From the IMG/VR virus record IMGVR_UViG_3300005613_000272, positions 1-31,398 of that record: a stretch of 31,398 nt of DNA; one strand, written 5' to 3'. A program made the translations under genes and the position numbers. Positions 23,700-29,396 of this stretch are shown in pieces (position 1 is the stretch's first letter; each line of letters starts with the position of its first letter). The notes beneath the pieces were generated by a model that saw only the letters and a program-made list of their open reading frames with translations, had not been told where the DNA came from and ran no database searches. The stretch comes from a virus.

Positions 23700-24064
23700 A
23701 TACTTTAGAAAAGATTATCGCAGGTATCTGTATATTTGTGTTTCTCTGCGTTATTACGTACCAGGCAACAGCTAGTGAAAGACATCATATCGTGAATACG
23801 CCTGTCATTGAGACTACAGAAACCGTCATTAATAATTATAGTGTGAATGATGGTATTGCACTGGCCATTTCTAACAGCCAGATAGACTGCAACCACTCGA
23901 CTCAAAGGTGGCAGGGTGGTGTAGGAATGGGTTTCTACGACTCTAAAACAGCCATTTCAGGCGGTATTTGTAAGCGATTTAAAGATACCCTAATAAAGGC
24001 AACCTTCGGAACAGAAGAGGGTAATTTAGGGGGTGGTATGGGTATTATGTGGCAGTTTAACTAA
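23696..24064 (+). CDS. Mini YadA-like outer-membrane anchor protein (122 aa)
   Basis: An N-terminal signal or anchor segment (KIIAGICIFVFLCVITYQATASE, possible cleavage after ATA) is followed by a C-terminal half resembling the YadA membrane anchor: IALAIS, WQGGVGMGFYDSKTAISGGI, KRFKDTLIKATFG, GGGMGIMWQF. This is four amphipathic beta strands ending in Phe-Asn, the pattern of trimeric autotransporter translocator domains. In a lysis cassette this may be an outer-membrane protein acting in lysis or exclusion. Start overlaps the micropeptide stop. Confidence 0.65.
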   Translation: MNTLEKIIAGICIFVFLCVITYQATASERHHIVNTPVIETTETVINNYSVNDGIALAISNSQIDCNHSTQRWQGGVGMGFYDSKTAISGGICKRFKDTLIKATFGTEEGNLGGGMGIMWQFN

Positions 24065-24354
24065 TGGCTAAGGAATTTTATGACTGGGTGAAGCTCGCAC
24101 TTGATAACAAGTGGCTAGTGATGCTTTGTTTTACCGGCCTAAGTTCAGTCGCAACCAACGCCGCGCAATTCTTTGTTGCTCAAGAAGAGAAAGTCCTTAA
24201 AACAGCCATGACTGAGCAAATCACAATAATGGCTGAGACTTATGTTAAGCCCCAAGCCGTTAAATCCACTAAGGTCACTATCAAGCAAGACTGCAATAAA
24301 TGTGGTGGATATTTCAATAAGATAATCGAGAACCACGAAGAGAGGTTGCACTGA
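24064..24354 (+). CDS. Membrane protein with CxxC, lysis cassette (96 aa)
   Basis: A hydrophobic segment (about residues 16-40, NKWLVMLCFTGLSSVATNAAQFF) is followed by a charged tail ending DCNKCGGYFNKIIENHEERL, with a CxxC pair that could bind metal or form a disulfide. One transmembrane pass is likely. It may be a holin or anti-holin, but no family is recognised. Start and stop overlap both neighbours, so the cassette is translated as one chain. Confidence 0.55.
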   Translation: MAKEFYDWVKLALDNKWLVMLCFTGLSSVATNAAQFFVAQEEKVLKTAMTEQITIMAETYVKPQAVKSTKVTIKQDCNKCGGYFNKIIENHEERLH

Positions 24355-24536
24355 TGATTAAATCTAAAACGATGTGGTTTGCTTTTATAATTGATGCTTT
24401 AGCTATAATCCAGTTAAACGCTGAAGAATTACGCGCCGCAATACCAGCAGAATACTACGGTTATTTCTTGATAGGTGTTGGTCTTCTGATTAAGTATTTC
24501 CGTTATATCACTGTTAAGCCGTTGAGTGAAAAGTAA
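24354..24536 (+). CDS. Holin-like membrane protein (60 aa)
   Basis: Two short hydrophobic helices (about residues 6-20 and 36-52, YYGYFLIGVGLLIKYFRYIT) are joined by a polar loop, and the C-terminus is charged (VKPLSEK). This layout and the ending R-x-x-T-x-K-P-L-S are typical of a conserved phage small membrane protein found next to spanins and sometimes annotated as holin. It would form inner-membrane lesions. Confidence rests on context. Confidence 0.6.
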   Translation: MIKSKTMWFAFIIDALAIIQLNAEELRAAIPAEYYGYFLIGVGLLIKYFRYITVKPLSEK

Positions 24537-24769
24537 TGCGTTCTAAACTTAAAACCTATGCTCTCGCTGTCTTAGGTGCTCTTACAGCCGTCTTTGGGTT
24601 TATGTGGCAACTTACTAGGGCAAAGCATGAAAAAGCCCTAAAGAAAGGCATAGAGGAAGCCAGAGAGGTTGAGAATAAAGCCGCTAACGCAATGATTGAC
24701 GGACTAAACAAAGAACAAAAGGCAGAAGAAAATGCTAAAAATAATACCAATCGCACTGATTTTGAGTAG
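24536..24769 (+). CDS. Inner-membrane spanin subunit, Rz-like (77 aa)
   Basis: One N-terminal transmembrane helix (about residues 8-27, YALAVLGALTAVFGFMWQLT) is followed by a periplasmic charged helix (HEKALKKGIEEAREVENKAA). This is the design of i-spanins, which pair with an outer-membrane lipoprotein to fuse the two membranes at the end of lysis. The partner gene starts inside its 3' end. It is shorter than lambda Rz (153 aa) but the layout is clear. Confidence 0.75.
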   Translation: MRSKLKTYALAVLGALTAVFGFMWQLTRAKHEKALKKGIEEAREVENKAANAMIDGLNKEQKAEENAKNNTNRTDFE

Positions 24770-24950
24770 TTGCTGCGGTATTCCCTCGCAAGCAAAACTA
24801 AAATTACCCCCTGATGTTGTTTATCCGACAATTAAAGCGGAAGAATTACAGTGCCTAACTGATAAAACGTATGAAAAGTTAAAAATCAGGCGAATAAGAT
24901 GCGAGACAAGAGTAGAGACGTTAAAGAACATCATTAAATCTACTCATTAA
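24732..24950 (+). CDS. Outer-membrane spanin lipoprotein, Rz1-like (72 aa)
   Basis: The N-terminus MLKIIPIALILSSCCG is a lipoprotein signal with lipobox L11-S12-S13-C14, so C14 would be lipidated. The mature part contains KLKLPPDVVYP and a short charged helix. It overlaps the end of the i-spanin gene by 38 bases in another frame, the classic nested spanin arrangement. Together they disrupt the outer membrane. It is the last gene of the late operon; the convergent gene ends four bases further on, with no terminator seen. Confidence 0.8.
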   Translation: MLKIIPIALILSSCCGIPSQAKLKLPPDVVYPTIKAEELQCLTDKTYEKLKIRRIRCETRVETLKNIIKSTH

Positions 24951-24954
24951 CCGC

Positions 24955-25383
24955 CTAATCCTCACCTATAGATTTAATAAGGCCTCTGATAATATTTATT
25001 TGTTCTGTTACTTCTTTTTTGCTTGGGTTAAAAACGGCCTCGACATCTTGCCCGTCACAAAGAAGAAACCCGGCAACATCTCTTAAGCCATCAACCAACT
25101 CAGCCTTATCCTTTTGGAGTTGTTCATTCTTGGCTTTGAGTTTTCTTTCTTCACCAGCCAACCTCGTTACTTCGCCTGCATAATAATTGAGTCCATATTT
25201 TCCTTTTTCCATCAGAAGTAATGCTGCATCTTTCTCCTCAACATCCTTTTGGAGTTGTTCTATTTTGTTAGCGCAAAGAGTAAATACATCGTCAATCCCG
25301 TTCTCCTTACCATCCAAAGCCTGCCACAGCTTATCTAGTGCAGCGTGATATTGCTCTGGCGTTATATCTATTTCACTCATCAT
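24955..25383 (-). CDS. Coiled-coil protein, unknown (142 aa)
   Basis: The protein (EIDITPEQYHAALDKLWQAL) has a long coiled coil at about residues 38-95 (KIEQLQKDVEEKDAALLL, ERKLKAKNEQLQKDKAEL), then a C-terminal helical portion. An AAGGAA ribosome site lies in the end of the upstream gene. The second Met (25380) is at better spacing and may be the true start. Last gene of the minus-strand early operon. No function assignable. Confidence 0.6.
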   Translation of the reverse strand: MMSEIDITPEQYHAALDKLWQALDGKENGIDDVFTLCANKIEQLQKDVEEKDAALLLMEKGKYGLNYYAGEVTRLAGEERKLKAKNEQLQKDKAELVDGLRDVAGFLLCDGQDVEAVFNPSKKEVTEQINIIRGLIKSIGED

Positions 25384-25581
25384 CTATTCCTTAAGCTCTT
25401 TGATTGCTTCTATTAAATAATCCTCATTGATGTTCCTACAATCACAGCGGCCGTCATTACCATAGTTACTAATAGCCTTCACAGCCTCATCAAGTGCTAA
25501 ATTCTTCCCATGCTTAAATCCAAGTTGGTACGCTTCTTCAAGTATTGCTGACGCTTTCGCTATTAATTCAGGATTCATCAT
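25384..25581 (-). CDS. Small phage protein, unknown (65 aa)
   Basis: The product (MMNPELIAKASAILEEAYQL) is helical with a CDC near its C-terminal third (NDGRCDCRNINEDY). I chose 25581 because AAAGGTGA lies just upstream on the minus strand. A longer in-frame start at 25608 has no such site. It overlaps the end of the upstream gene by 14 bases and abuts the next one. Confidence 0.55.
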   Translation of the reverse strand: MMNPELIAKASAILEEAYQLGFKHGKNLALDEAVKAISNYGNDGRCDCRNINEDYLIEAIKELKE

Positions 25582-25762
25582 CTTCACCTTTGGAGTTATG
25601 TTGGACACTTAAGAAATCGTCAACAGATTTAAACTTGCAAATAAGTTTTTTATCGTCATATAGATATACCGCGCCGGGTTCAAATATAATTATATTTGCA
25701 ATAGTAAAATCATTGAGCTTCGATAGTTCTTTCAGTCTATTTATTATCTTGTCACTCATCAT
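25568..25762 (-). CDS. Small protein, unknown (64 aa)
   Basis: A strong AGGAGAAG site precedes the start. The protein (SDKIINRLKELSKLNDFTIA, then FEPGAVYLYDDKKLICKF) has an N-terminal helix and a short beta region. No motif is recognised. It is embedded in the minus-strand early operon between two short genes. Confidence 0.55.
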   Translation of the reverse strand: MMSDKIINRLKELSKLNDFTIANIIIFEPGAVYLYDDKKLICKFKSVDDFLSVQHNSKGEDDES

Positions 25763-25768
25763 CTTCTC

Positions 25769-25921
25769 CTATAAACTCTCTTTAAGTGACATAATAACAA
25801 GCCATATTGCTGAGGCTGCCTGAAAACCTATGTCCTCAATCAATAACAAACAGCCTAATATCAATGCCACGTTTCTTAATATCACAATCCCAAGCCTTTC
25901 TTCTTCGTGCTTTACTTCCAT
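25769..25921 (-). CDS. Small membrane protein (50 aa)
   Basis: The frame reads MEVKHEEERLGIVILRNVAL, then two hydrophobic segments (ALILGCLLLIEDIGF and AASAIWLVIMSL) before a short charged end. A GAGGG site precedes the ATG, and the stop lies just before the ribosome site of the following gene. One or two membrane passes are likely. Role unknown. Confidence 0.5.
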   Translation of the reverse strand: MEVKHEEERLGIVILRNVALILGCLLLIEDIGFQAASAIWLVIMSLKESL

Positions 25922-25965
25922 ATTACTGCCCTCTAATATTCGCTCTAAGCCTCGCCACAGCGTTT

Positions 25966-26172
25966 CTAAGCGGTTTTAAAATTACCTACTACGTTTGCCT
26001 CAGTAATCCAGAATCCGGCCTTATTTGTCGTCATGCCCACGGCTAACATGCTATCTGGAGATAGACATCGTCTGTTTTCTGGTTTTCCGCGTCTATGCTT
26101 GTCAAAAGCTGCGACAGAATTGAAGTATTCAGCACAAGCGCGACACTGACACCTTGAATTACCTAATTTCAT
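25966..26172 (-). CDS. FDXHR-type zinc-binding protein (68 aa)
   Basis: The protein has CRAC, then FNSVAAFDKHRRG containing the exact F-D-x-H-R motif, then RRCLSP, giving a C-x-x-C...H...C zinc site typical of the FDXHR family of small phage proteins, probably nucleic-acid-binding. The ATG at 26172 was preferred over 26184, whose ribosome site would be too close. It overlaps the end of the upstream winged-helix gene. Confidence 0.7.
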   Translation of the reverse strand: MKLGNSRCQCRACAEYFNSVAAFDKHRRGKPENRRCLSPDSMLAVGMTTNKAGFWITEANVVGNFKTA

Positions 26173-26452
26173 AAAAATATTCATTCCCGCCAGTTTCAGC
26201 AGATATGCAGGTTCTTTTTAAATAACCTCTACGCCATAAAGCATTTAATTGAGAAGACGCGTTCTGGATGCTAATACCTTTTGTGTGCGCCAATAGTGAG
26301 GCTCTAAACGTCCCCGCCCTTTTAACTAGGCCATACAACATTAATTGGTGCTTGTTCAGGAGTAGCGCACGTATAGAATCAGCATTACCTTCGAGCACCT
26401 GCGTTCTAATTATTTCGTCTAATTCCATTTTATCTGCTCGTGCGGTTAGCAT
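26159..26452 (-). CDS. Winged-helix DNA-binding protein (97 aa)
   Basis: Residues 34-97 (KHQLMLYGLVKRAGTFRASLL, then ISIQNASSQLNALWRRGYLKR, then GNEYFYEIR) have the helix, recognition helix and wing order of a MarR-like winged helix: the S-x-Q-L-x-x-L-x-x-x-G-Y-L core is typical. A phage transcriptional regulator is likely. The N-terminal 33 residues are a separate helix. Its start overlaps the preceding stop by seven bases. Confidence 0.65.
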   Translation of the reverse strand: MLTARADKMELDEIIRTQVLEGNADSIRALLLNKHQLMLYGLVKRAGTFRASLLAHTKGISIQNASSQLNALWRRGYLKRTCISAETGGNEYFYEIR

Positions 26453-26703
26453 TTAAAGGCTGCTCCAGTACCGATACCTATTACAGATATGTTATGTAGA
26501 TATGATTTTACATATAATCGCGGTTTTCCTTTCTTGCCGTGGATATAATCCCGATTGATTTCTATAGCAGAGCCATCAGATAACATTCTTATGGTTCGCC
26601 CAATCACCTCGACATCAGCGCCGAATTTAACGGTATATTGTGTTTTTCTATGTTTACATCTTACTAATCGTCTAGGGACTATCTGACCTTTTTTGTAAAT
26701 CAT
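26446..26703 (-). CDS. Basic beta-rich protein, unknown (85 aa)
   Basis: The protein starts MIYKKGQIVPRRLVRCKHRK and contains many short beta segments with a strongly basic composition (KHRK, HGKKGKPRLYVK), so RNA or DNA binding is possible. A GGTGAGG ribosome site precedes the start. It is the first gene of this minus-strand cluster, next to a divergent plus-strand promoter. No family recognised. Confidence 0.55.
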   Translation of the reverse strand: MIYKKGQIVPRRLVRCKHRKTQYTVKFGADVEVIGRTIRMLSDGSAIEINRDYIHGKKGKPRLYVKSYLHNISVIGIGTGAAFKC

Positions 26704-26727
26704 AACCGCCTCACCTTGTTATATTTC

Positions 26728-26755
26728 TTGCATTATTAAAATATACTAATATACT
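26728..26755 (+). promoter_or_regulatory. Promoter for the lone plus-strand gene
   Basis: TTGCAT (26728-26733) and TATACT (26750-26755) are 16 bases apart, with the same -35 box and spacing as the strong early promoter at 29149. Transcription would begin near 26762, which supports the ATG at 26790 over that at 26763. Confidence 0.5.
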
Positions 26756-26789
26756 CAAGTTAATGTTCACTAACCATGAGGCTAAACTC

Positions 26790-26954
26790 ATGCTGAAAAC
26801 AATCAAAGACTTAGCGCAATTCGCAAAAGACTGCGAGAACTGCGAGCAACTTATTGACCGTTTAATCGAACAACGGCAAATTGTCGCGCCTGAGTTAGCT
26901 AATCTCATTATTGCTAAAGCTCGTCAGGCTGAATCGGTCTTGAGGCTGAATTAG
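26790..26954 (+). CDS. Small helical protein, possible regulator (54 aa)
   Basis: The product (MLKTIKDLAQFAKDCENCEQ, LIDRLIEQRQIVAPELANLI) is all-helical with a CENC pair. A GAGG site (26778-26781) lies eight bases before the ATG. It is the only plus-strand gene between two minus-strand clusters and has its own promoter, a position typical for a switch or antagonist gene, but no DNA-binding motif is obvious. The opposite-strand frame looks less protein-like. Confidence 0.55.
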   Translation: MLKTIKDLAQFAKDCENCEQLIDRLIEQRQIVAPELANLIIAKARQAESVLRLN

Positions 26955-27316
26955 CTAAGATTTTGCGTGAACTCTAAAACTACAACTTCGTGCATTTCGT
27001 TAGCTTGATTATCAACATCATTAGGTAGATCGCTTTCTTTGTCCGCGCAAATACTCCATTTGCTATCAAAACCGCGTTCATCTGATACGTTAGCCTCGAT
27101 ATATTCGCCCGCCTTCACTGTACCGAAAACCATTGTTTCGTAATAGCGACCGAAGGCACCTATGCTTTCTATTCCGTCACCTTTAAGGTTCCGCATAGCG
27201 CCAACTGTACTAACAACAACGCTATCTTTTTTACCTTCAATCAAGGTGTTTCTTCTAAACAAACACCTGCCAGCGCAAATAAAATGCCCAGCCCACCCTC
27301 TTTCTGTTATTTTCAT
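26951..27316 (-). CDS. Conserved prophage protein, unknown (121 aa)
   Basis: The opening KITERGWAGHFICAGRCLFRRNTLI and closing NQANEMHEVVVLEF are strongly typical of a protein found in many gammaproteobacterial phages and prophages, with no function known to me. It has two conserved Cys and a beta-rich core. A strong AGGAGAG ribosome site precedes the start. Its end overlaps the converging plus-strand gene by four bases. Confidence 0.75.
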   Translation of the reverse strand: MKITERGWAGHFICAGRCLFRRNTLIEGKKDSVVVSTVGAMRNLKGDGIESIGAFGRYYETMVFGTVKAGEYIEANVSDERGFDSKWSICADKESDLPNDVDNQANEMHEVVVLEFTQNLS

Positions 27317-27348
27317 TCTTATCTCTCCTGATTAACCCTTTGTTAAAA

Positions 27349-27558
27349 TTAAAAATCAACGGTTTCGCTAATTGATCTCACTGTTAGGCTAATCATCTTT
27401 TTAGCAATATCGAAATCTTTTAGTGCCTTTATCAGTTCGGGAAACTCTTCCTCAACCATGGGTTTCTTTTCTTCCCAAGAACACCATCTAGTTAAATCGC
27501 CTTTTTCTTCCCAAAAATAGACAATCATTGCCTTATCTTGGTCTGATAATTTTTCCAT
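27349..27558 (-). CDS. Small acidic protein, unknown (69 aa)
   Basis: The protein (MEKLSDQDKAMIVYFWEEKG) is helical with several Trp and Cys residues in the middle (RWCSWEEKK). A GAGAGG site and a close-to-consensus promoter at 27601-27628 lie upstream. No family recognised. Confidence 0.55.
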   Translation of the reverse strand: MEKLSDQDKAMIVYFWEEKGDLTRWCSWEEKKPMVEEEFPELIKALKDFDIAKKMISLTVRSISETVDF

Positions 27559-27595
27559 AATTAACCTCTCATTCCACCAATCAACCCTTTGTTCC

Positions 27596-27606
27596 TATAC
27601 AGTATA
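27596..27606. promoter_or_regulatory. Palindromic operator candidate
   Basis: TATACAGTATA is a perfect 5-1-5 inverted repeat overlapping the -10 box and start region of the minus-strand promoter at 27601-27628, a place where a bound dimer would block transcription. Confidence 0.4.
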
Positions 27607-27628
27607 ACTATCCATTGCAGTAATACAA
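27601..27628 (-). promoter_or_regulatory. Minus-strand sigma70-type promoter
   Basis: Read on the minus strand, TTGTAT (27628-27623) and TATACT (27606-27601) are separated by 16 bases. It would drive the gene at 27558 and probably the next one downstream, giving that pair expression independent of the replication genes. Confidence 0.55.
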
Positions 27629-27631
27629 GGG

Positions 27632-27826
27632 TTATTTATAAAACTTATATTCTTCTTCACTTAAATACTTGCTGTACACAAAATGTTTAATATCATCTTT
27701 CTTATATTCTCGAATGTCGTTATAGCTTCTAACATAAACATCATGCGTACCATTAGCCCATGATTTAACAATAACGCCTATTTGATCGCCATCAACTACA
27801 ACCACATTTCCAAATTGAAAACTCAT
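27632..27826 (-). CDS. Small conserved phage protein (64 aa)
   Basis: The N-terminal part (FQFGNVVVVDGDQIGVIVKSW, THDVYVRSYNDIREY) reads as a small SH3-like beta barrel, and the tail (DDIKHFVYSKYLSEEEYKF) is helical. Similar short proteins recur in phage early regions. A GGGGTGAG site precedes it. No function known. It follows the loader gene by three bases. Confidence 0.6.
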   Translation of the reverse strand: MSFQFGNVVVVDGDQIGVIVKSWANGTHDVYVRSYNDIREYKKDDIKHFVYSKYLSEEEYKFYK

Positions 27827-27829
27827 ATC

Positions 27830-28291
27830 TCACCCCTTAATTATATTCCTTAATTCGGCCATGCCTTTTTTACCCATTTCTTTTCTGTGCGCTTTTAGGC
27901 TGTCAGATTCCAGTAACCTTTCTGGATTTCGCTCCCTGTAGCATTCGGGTACATAGTCCAGACCAAAACCATTAACGCCTTTACCGAGGCATGATGCTCT
28001 AAACTCTGGCAAACTAGGTGGCCATTCGTCTTGCATGTTATCAAGGCCGGTTTTTATCTGTTCGCCTGATAACCCCGCTAATCCTTGACTCCATTCAGTT
28101 ACAGCAAATTCTTCTATCCCCTCAATCGCTGTGCTCCATTTATGGGTGAACCTAGCCTGGAATTTCTTAAATAACGCACTAATCCAGCTCAGAGGTAAAC
28201 CCGTTTCGTTCAATGTCTTTTCTTGCGATTTCGTCGAGTTTGTCGCTAACCCGTTTAGCACGGCTTCTGTTGTCTTGTTGATTTTGTCCAT
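27830..28291 (-). CDS. Lambda P-like helicase loader (153 aa)
   Basis: The segment LFKKFQARFTHKWSTAI, then WSQGLAGLSGEQIKTGLDNM and EWPPSLPEFRASCLGK (W90-C101) follow the conserved core of lambda P-type replication proteins, which bring the host DnaB helicase to the phage origin. It is shorter than lambda P (233 aa). A GGGAG site eight bases before the ATG supports the start, although it lies 113 bases inside the upstream replication gene. Gene order initiator-loader matches lambda O-P. Confidence 0.75.
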   Translation of the reverse strand: MDKINKTTEAVLNGLATNSTKSQEKTLNETGLPLSWISALFKKFQARFTHKWSTAIEGIEEFAVTEWSQGLAGLSGEQIKTGLDNMQDEWPPSLPEFRASCLGKGVNGFGLDYVPECYRERNPERLLESDSLKAHRKEMGKKGMAELRNIIKG

Positions 28292-28895
28292 TGTTGTTAC
28301 TCCCGTTTCGTTTTGACCAGTTACGTACTGCTGCCTTCCAATCTTTCATTTTGTTTTTTCCGACCATCCAGCCCTTTGATTCGTAAAAGTCTACAAATGA
28401 TTCAGAGTCGATACTGTTGATTGATTTCTCAAGGCAATATGAGTGAACTTCATTTGCAGAGGGAGGGGTAAATTTATTTACCCCCTTCTTTTTGGGTAGT
28501 GTGTCTTGTGTATTGGGTAATGTGTCTTGTGTAGCATTGCTTTCGCTTTCCGTTCGCAATGCGTTCGCATCAGAAGAAACCTTATCCCACCTAGCTTTTG
28601 CTGACTCACGCGCTTTCGATGATTTTTTGTTGGCCTTTTCTATTTCGAGAAATACACGCTTATGGATAAATTCACCGCCAGAATTAACCGTAAAAAATTC
28701 CCGCAATACGACCGCTATGCACTCGGTATGCGTTCGCATACGTACCATACGAGCAATATCTTTTATATCTTTTGGTAAAGGTTTTTCATGTAAGTAGCAC
28801 CAATCAAGCATACGTCTATATGCTAAATCTTCTAGCGGTTCAAGATGCTCAGTGTGGCTCTTGTAGTCGCTTATATTAAATTGATAGTAATGCAC
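28179..28895 (-). CDS. DUF1376-type replication initiator (238 aa)
   Basis: The N-terminal 90 residues (MHYYQFNISDYKSHTEHLEP, YRRMLDWCYLHEKPLP) are DUF1376, a winged-helix domain of phage replication proteins of the YdaU/lambda O type. A low-complexity Ser/Lys/Asn linker follows, then a C-terminal module (FVDFYESKGWMVGKNKMKDW, AAVRNWSKR) common in such initiators. The start codon is GTG at 28895. The product should bind the origin and recruit the loader encoded next. Its ribosome site is inside a hairpin and downstream of a C4-like RNA. Confidence 0.82.
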   Translation of the reverse strand: MHYYQFNISDYKSHTEHLEPLEDLAYRRMLDWCYLHEKPLPKDIKDIARMVRMRTHTECIAVVLREFFTVNSGGEFIHKRVFLEIEKANKKSSKARESAKARWDKVSSDANALRTESESNATQDTLPNTQDTLPKKKGVNKFTPPSANEVHSYCLEKSINSIDSESFVDFYESKGWMVGKNKMKDWKAAVRNWSKRNGSNNNGQNQQDNRSRAKRVSDKLDEIARKDIERNGFTSELD

Positions 28896-28903
28896 AATAA
28901 ATT

Positions 28904-28920
28904 CCTCTTTGTTTAAGAGG
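28904..28920 (-). promoter_or_regulatory. Hairpin sequestering ribosome site of initiator gene
   Basis: On the minus strand CCTCTT-AAACA-AAGAGG forms a six-pair stem. Its 3' arm AAGAGG plus the next A is the ribosome site for the GTG start at 28895. Folding would hide it and limit initiator synthesis; opening by another RNA or a ribosome would relieve this. Confidence 0.55.
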
Positions 28921-28948
28921 GCTTAATGCAGGTTTGTAAATATAGATA

Positions 28949-29068
28949 GGTTGTGTATAATTCTTCCTATCGGGTTCCCGCAAAAGCTCCCGATACATTG
29001 ATTTAGCCACAACCGCACGAATAATGCAACTAAATTGATGGCCATAGCCCCCTTGGTCAAATGGGGGC
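28949..29068 (-). ncRNA. C4-like antisense RNA in replication leader
   Basis: On the minus strand this folds as GCCCCC/GGGGGC (palindromic, 29047-29052 with 29063-29068), then an outer stem GGTTGTG/CACAACC (29008-29014 with 28949-28955) enclosing a perfect seven-pair stem TATCGGG/CCCGATA (28989-28995 with 28968-28974). The layout and the TTTTGCGGGAACCCGATAGG segment match what I recall of the C4 RNA of phages P1 and P7, which is made upstream of, and represses translation of, the gene that follows on the same strand. Here that gene is the replication initiator. Family membership is from memory. Confidence 0.6.
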
Positions 29069-29084
29069 ACACTTATCGACCTTT

Positions 29085-29110
29085 AGCCCTTCTCCGGAAG
29101 GGCTTTTTTT
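29085..29110 (+). terminator. Rho-independent terminator (plus strand)
   Basis: AGCCCTTC-TCCG-GAAGGGCT (29085-29104) is an eight-pair stem followed by seven T. It would end plus-strand transcripts coming from the left, for example from the promoter at 26728, before they enter the early promoter at 29149. Confidence 0.75.
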
Positions 29111-29148
29111 ATGCTCTGAAAATAACCCATCTTTTTTTAATTATCCTC

Positions 29149-29162
29149 TTGCATTTATGCAA
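29149..29162. promoter_or_regulatory. Palindromic operator candidate over -35 box
   Basis: TTGCAT-TT-ATGCAA is a perfect inverted repeat with six-base arms. Its left arm is the -35 hexamer of the plus-strand promoter, so a dimeric regulator bound here would control early transcription. Confidence 0.5.
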
Positions 29163-29176
29163 ATGATGTATATAAT
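29149..29176 (+). promoter_or_regulatory. Strong early promoter
   Basis: TTGCAT (29149-29154) and the consensus TATAAT (29171-29176) are 16 bases apart. The start site would fall near 29183, giving a short leader before the gene at 29220. Confidence 0.75.
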
Positions 29177-29219
29177 CAATACATAACTAAGAGAAATTAA
29201 TCAAATAGAGGTCGGTAAA

Positions 29220-29384
29220 ATGGAAAATATTAATAAAGAAGTTTACGAGGAATTAGTTGCAATGAAGCAGGTGGGAATTACTGTAAAAAAGGCAACTTTA
29301 GAAGCGGCAAAATCTGACGATTTATCAGAGTATGACAATATGAGCATTTCTGATATTGCTGATTTATTGATTGATTTAGCATAA
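29220..29384 (+). CDS. Small early protein, unknown (54 aa)
   Basis: The first gene after the strong early promoter has a good AGAGGTCGG ribosome site. The product (MENINKEVYEELVAMKQVGI, ending ISDIADLLIDLA) is acidic and helical. First genes behind strong phage promoters often encode host-takeover factors; no function is recognised here. Confidence 0.55.
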   Translation: MENINKEVYEELVAMKQVGITVKKATLEAAKSDDLSEYDNMSISDIADLLIDLA

Positions 29385-29396
29385 GGAACTAGATTG

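Larger units (their letters stand above)
29111..29219. other. Intergenic control region between divergent early operons
   Basis: This AT-rich stretch separates the replication leader (minus strand) from the plus-strand early genes. It holds a strong plus-strand promoter with an overlapping palindrome. A minus-strand promoter for the replication operon should lie here too, but I find only weak candidates, such as TTGATT with TATTGA 17 bases on. Confidence 0.5.

Noticed and set aside
25545-26046. Plus-strand open frames opposite the minus-strand early cluster
   Set aside because: They are Ser/Leu/Ile-rich shadows of minus-strand genes that have good ribosome sites and tight overlaps.
26711-26908. 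Minus-strand frame opposite the lone plus-strand gene
   Set aside because: The plus-strand product has normal helical composition, a promoter and a ribosome site. The minus frame is Ser/Ile/Asn-rich and would run over that promoter region.
28876-29070. 64-residue minus-strand open frame between the replication initiator and the early promoter
   Set aside because: It coincides with the stems of the C4-like RNA, overlaps the initiator start and has no good ribosome site. Similar peptides arise from translating C4-type RNA regions, so the RNA explains the open frame better.
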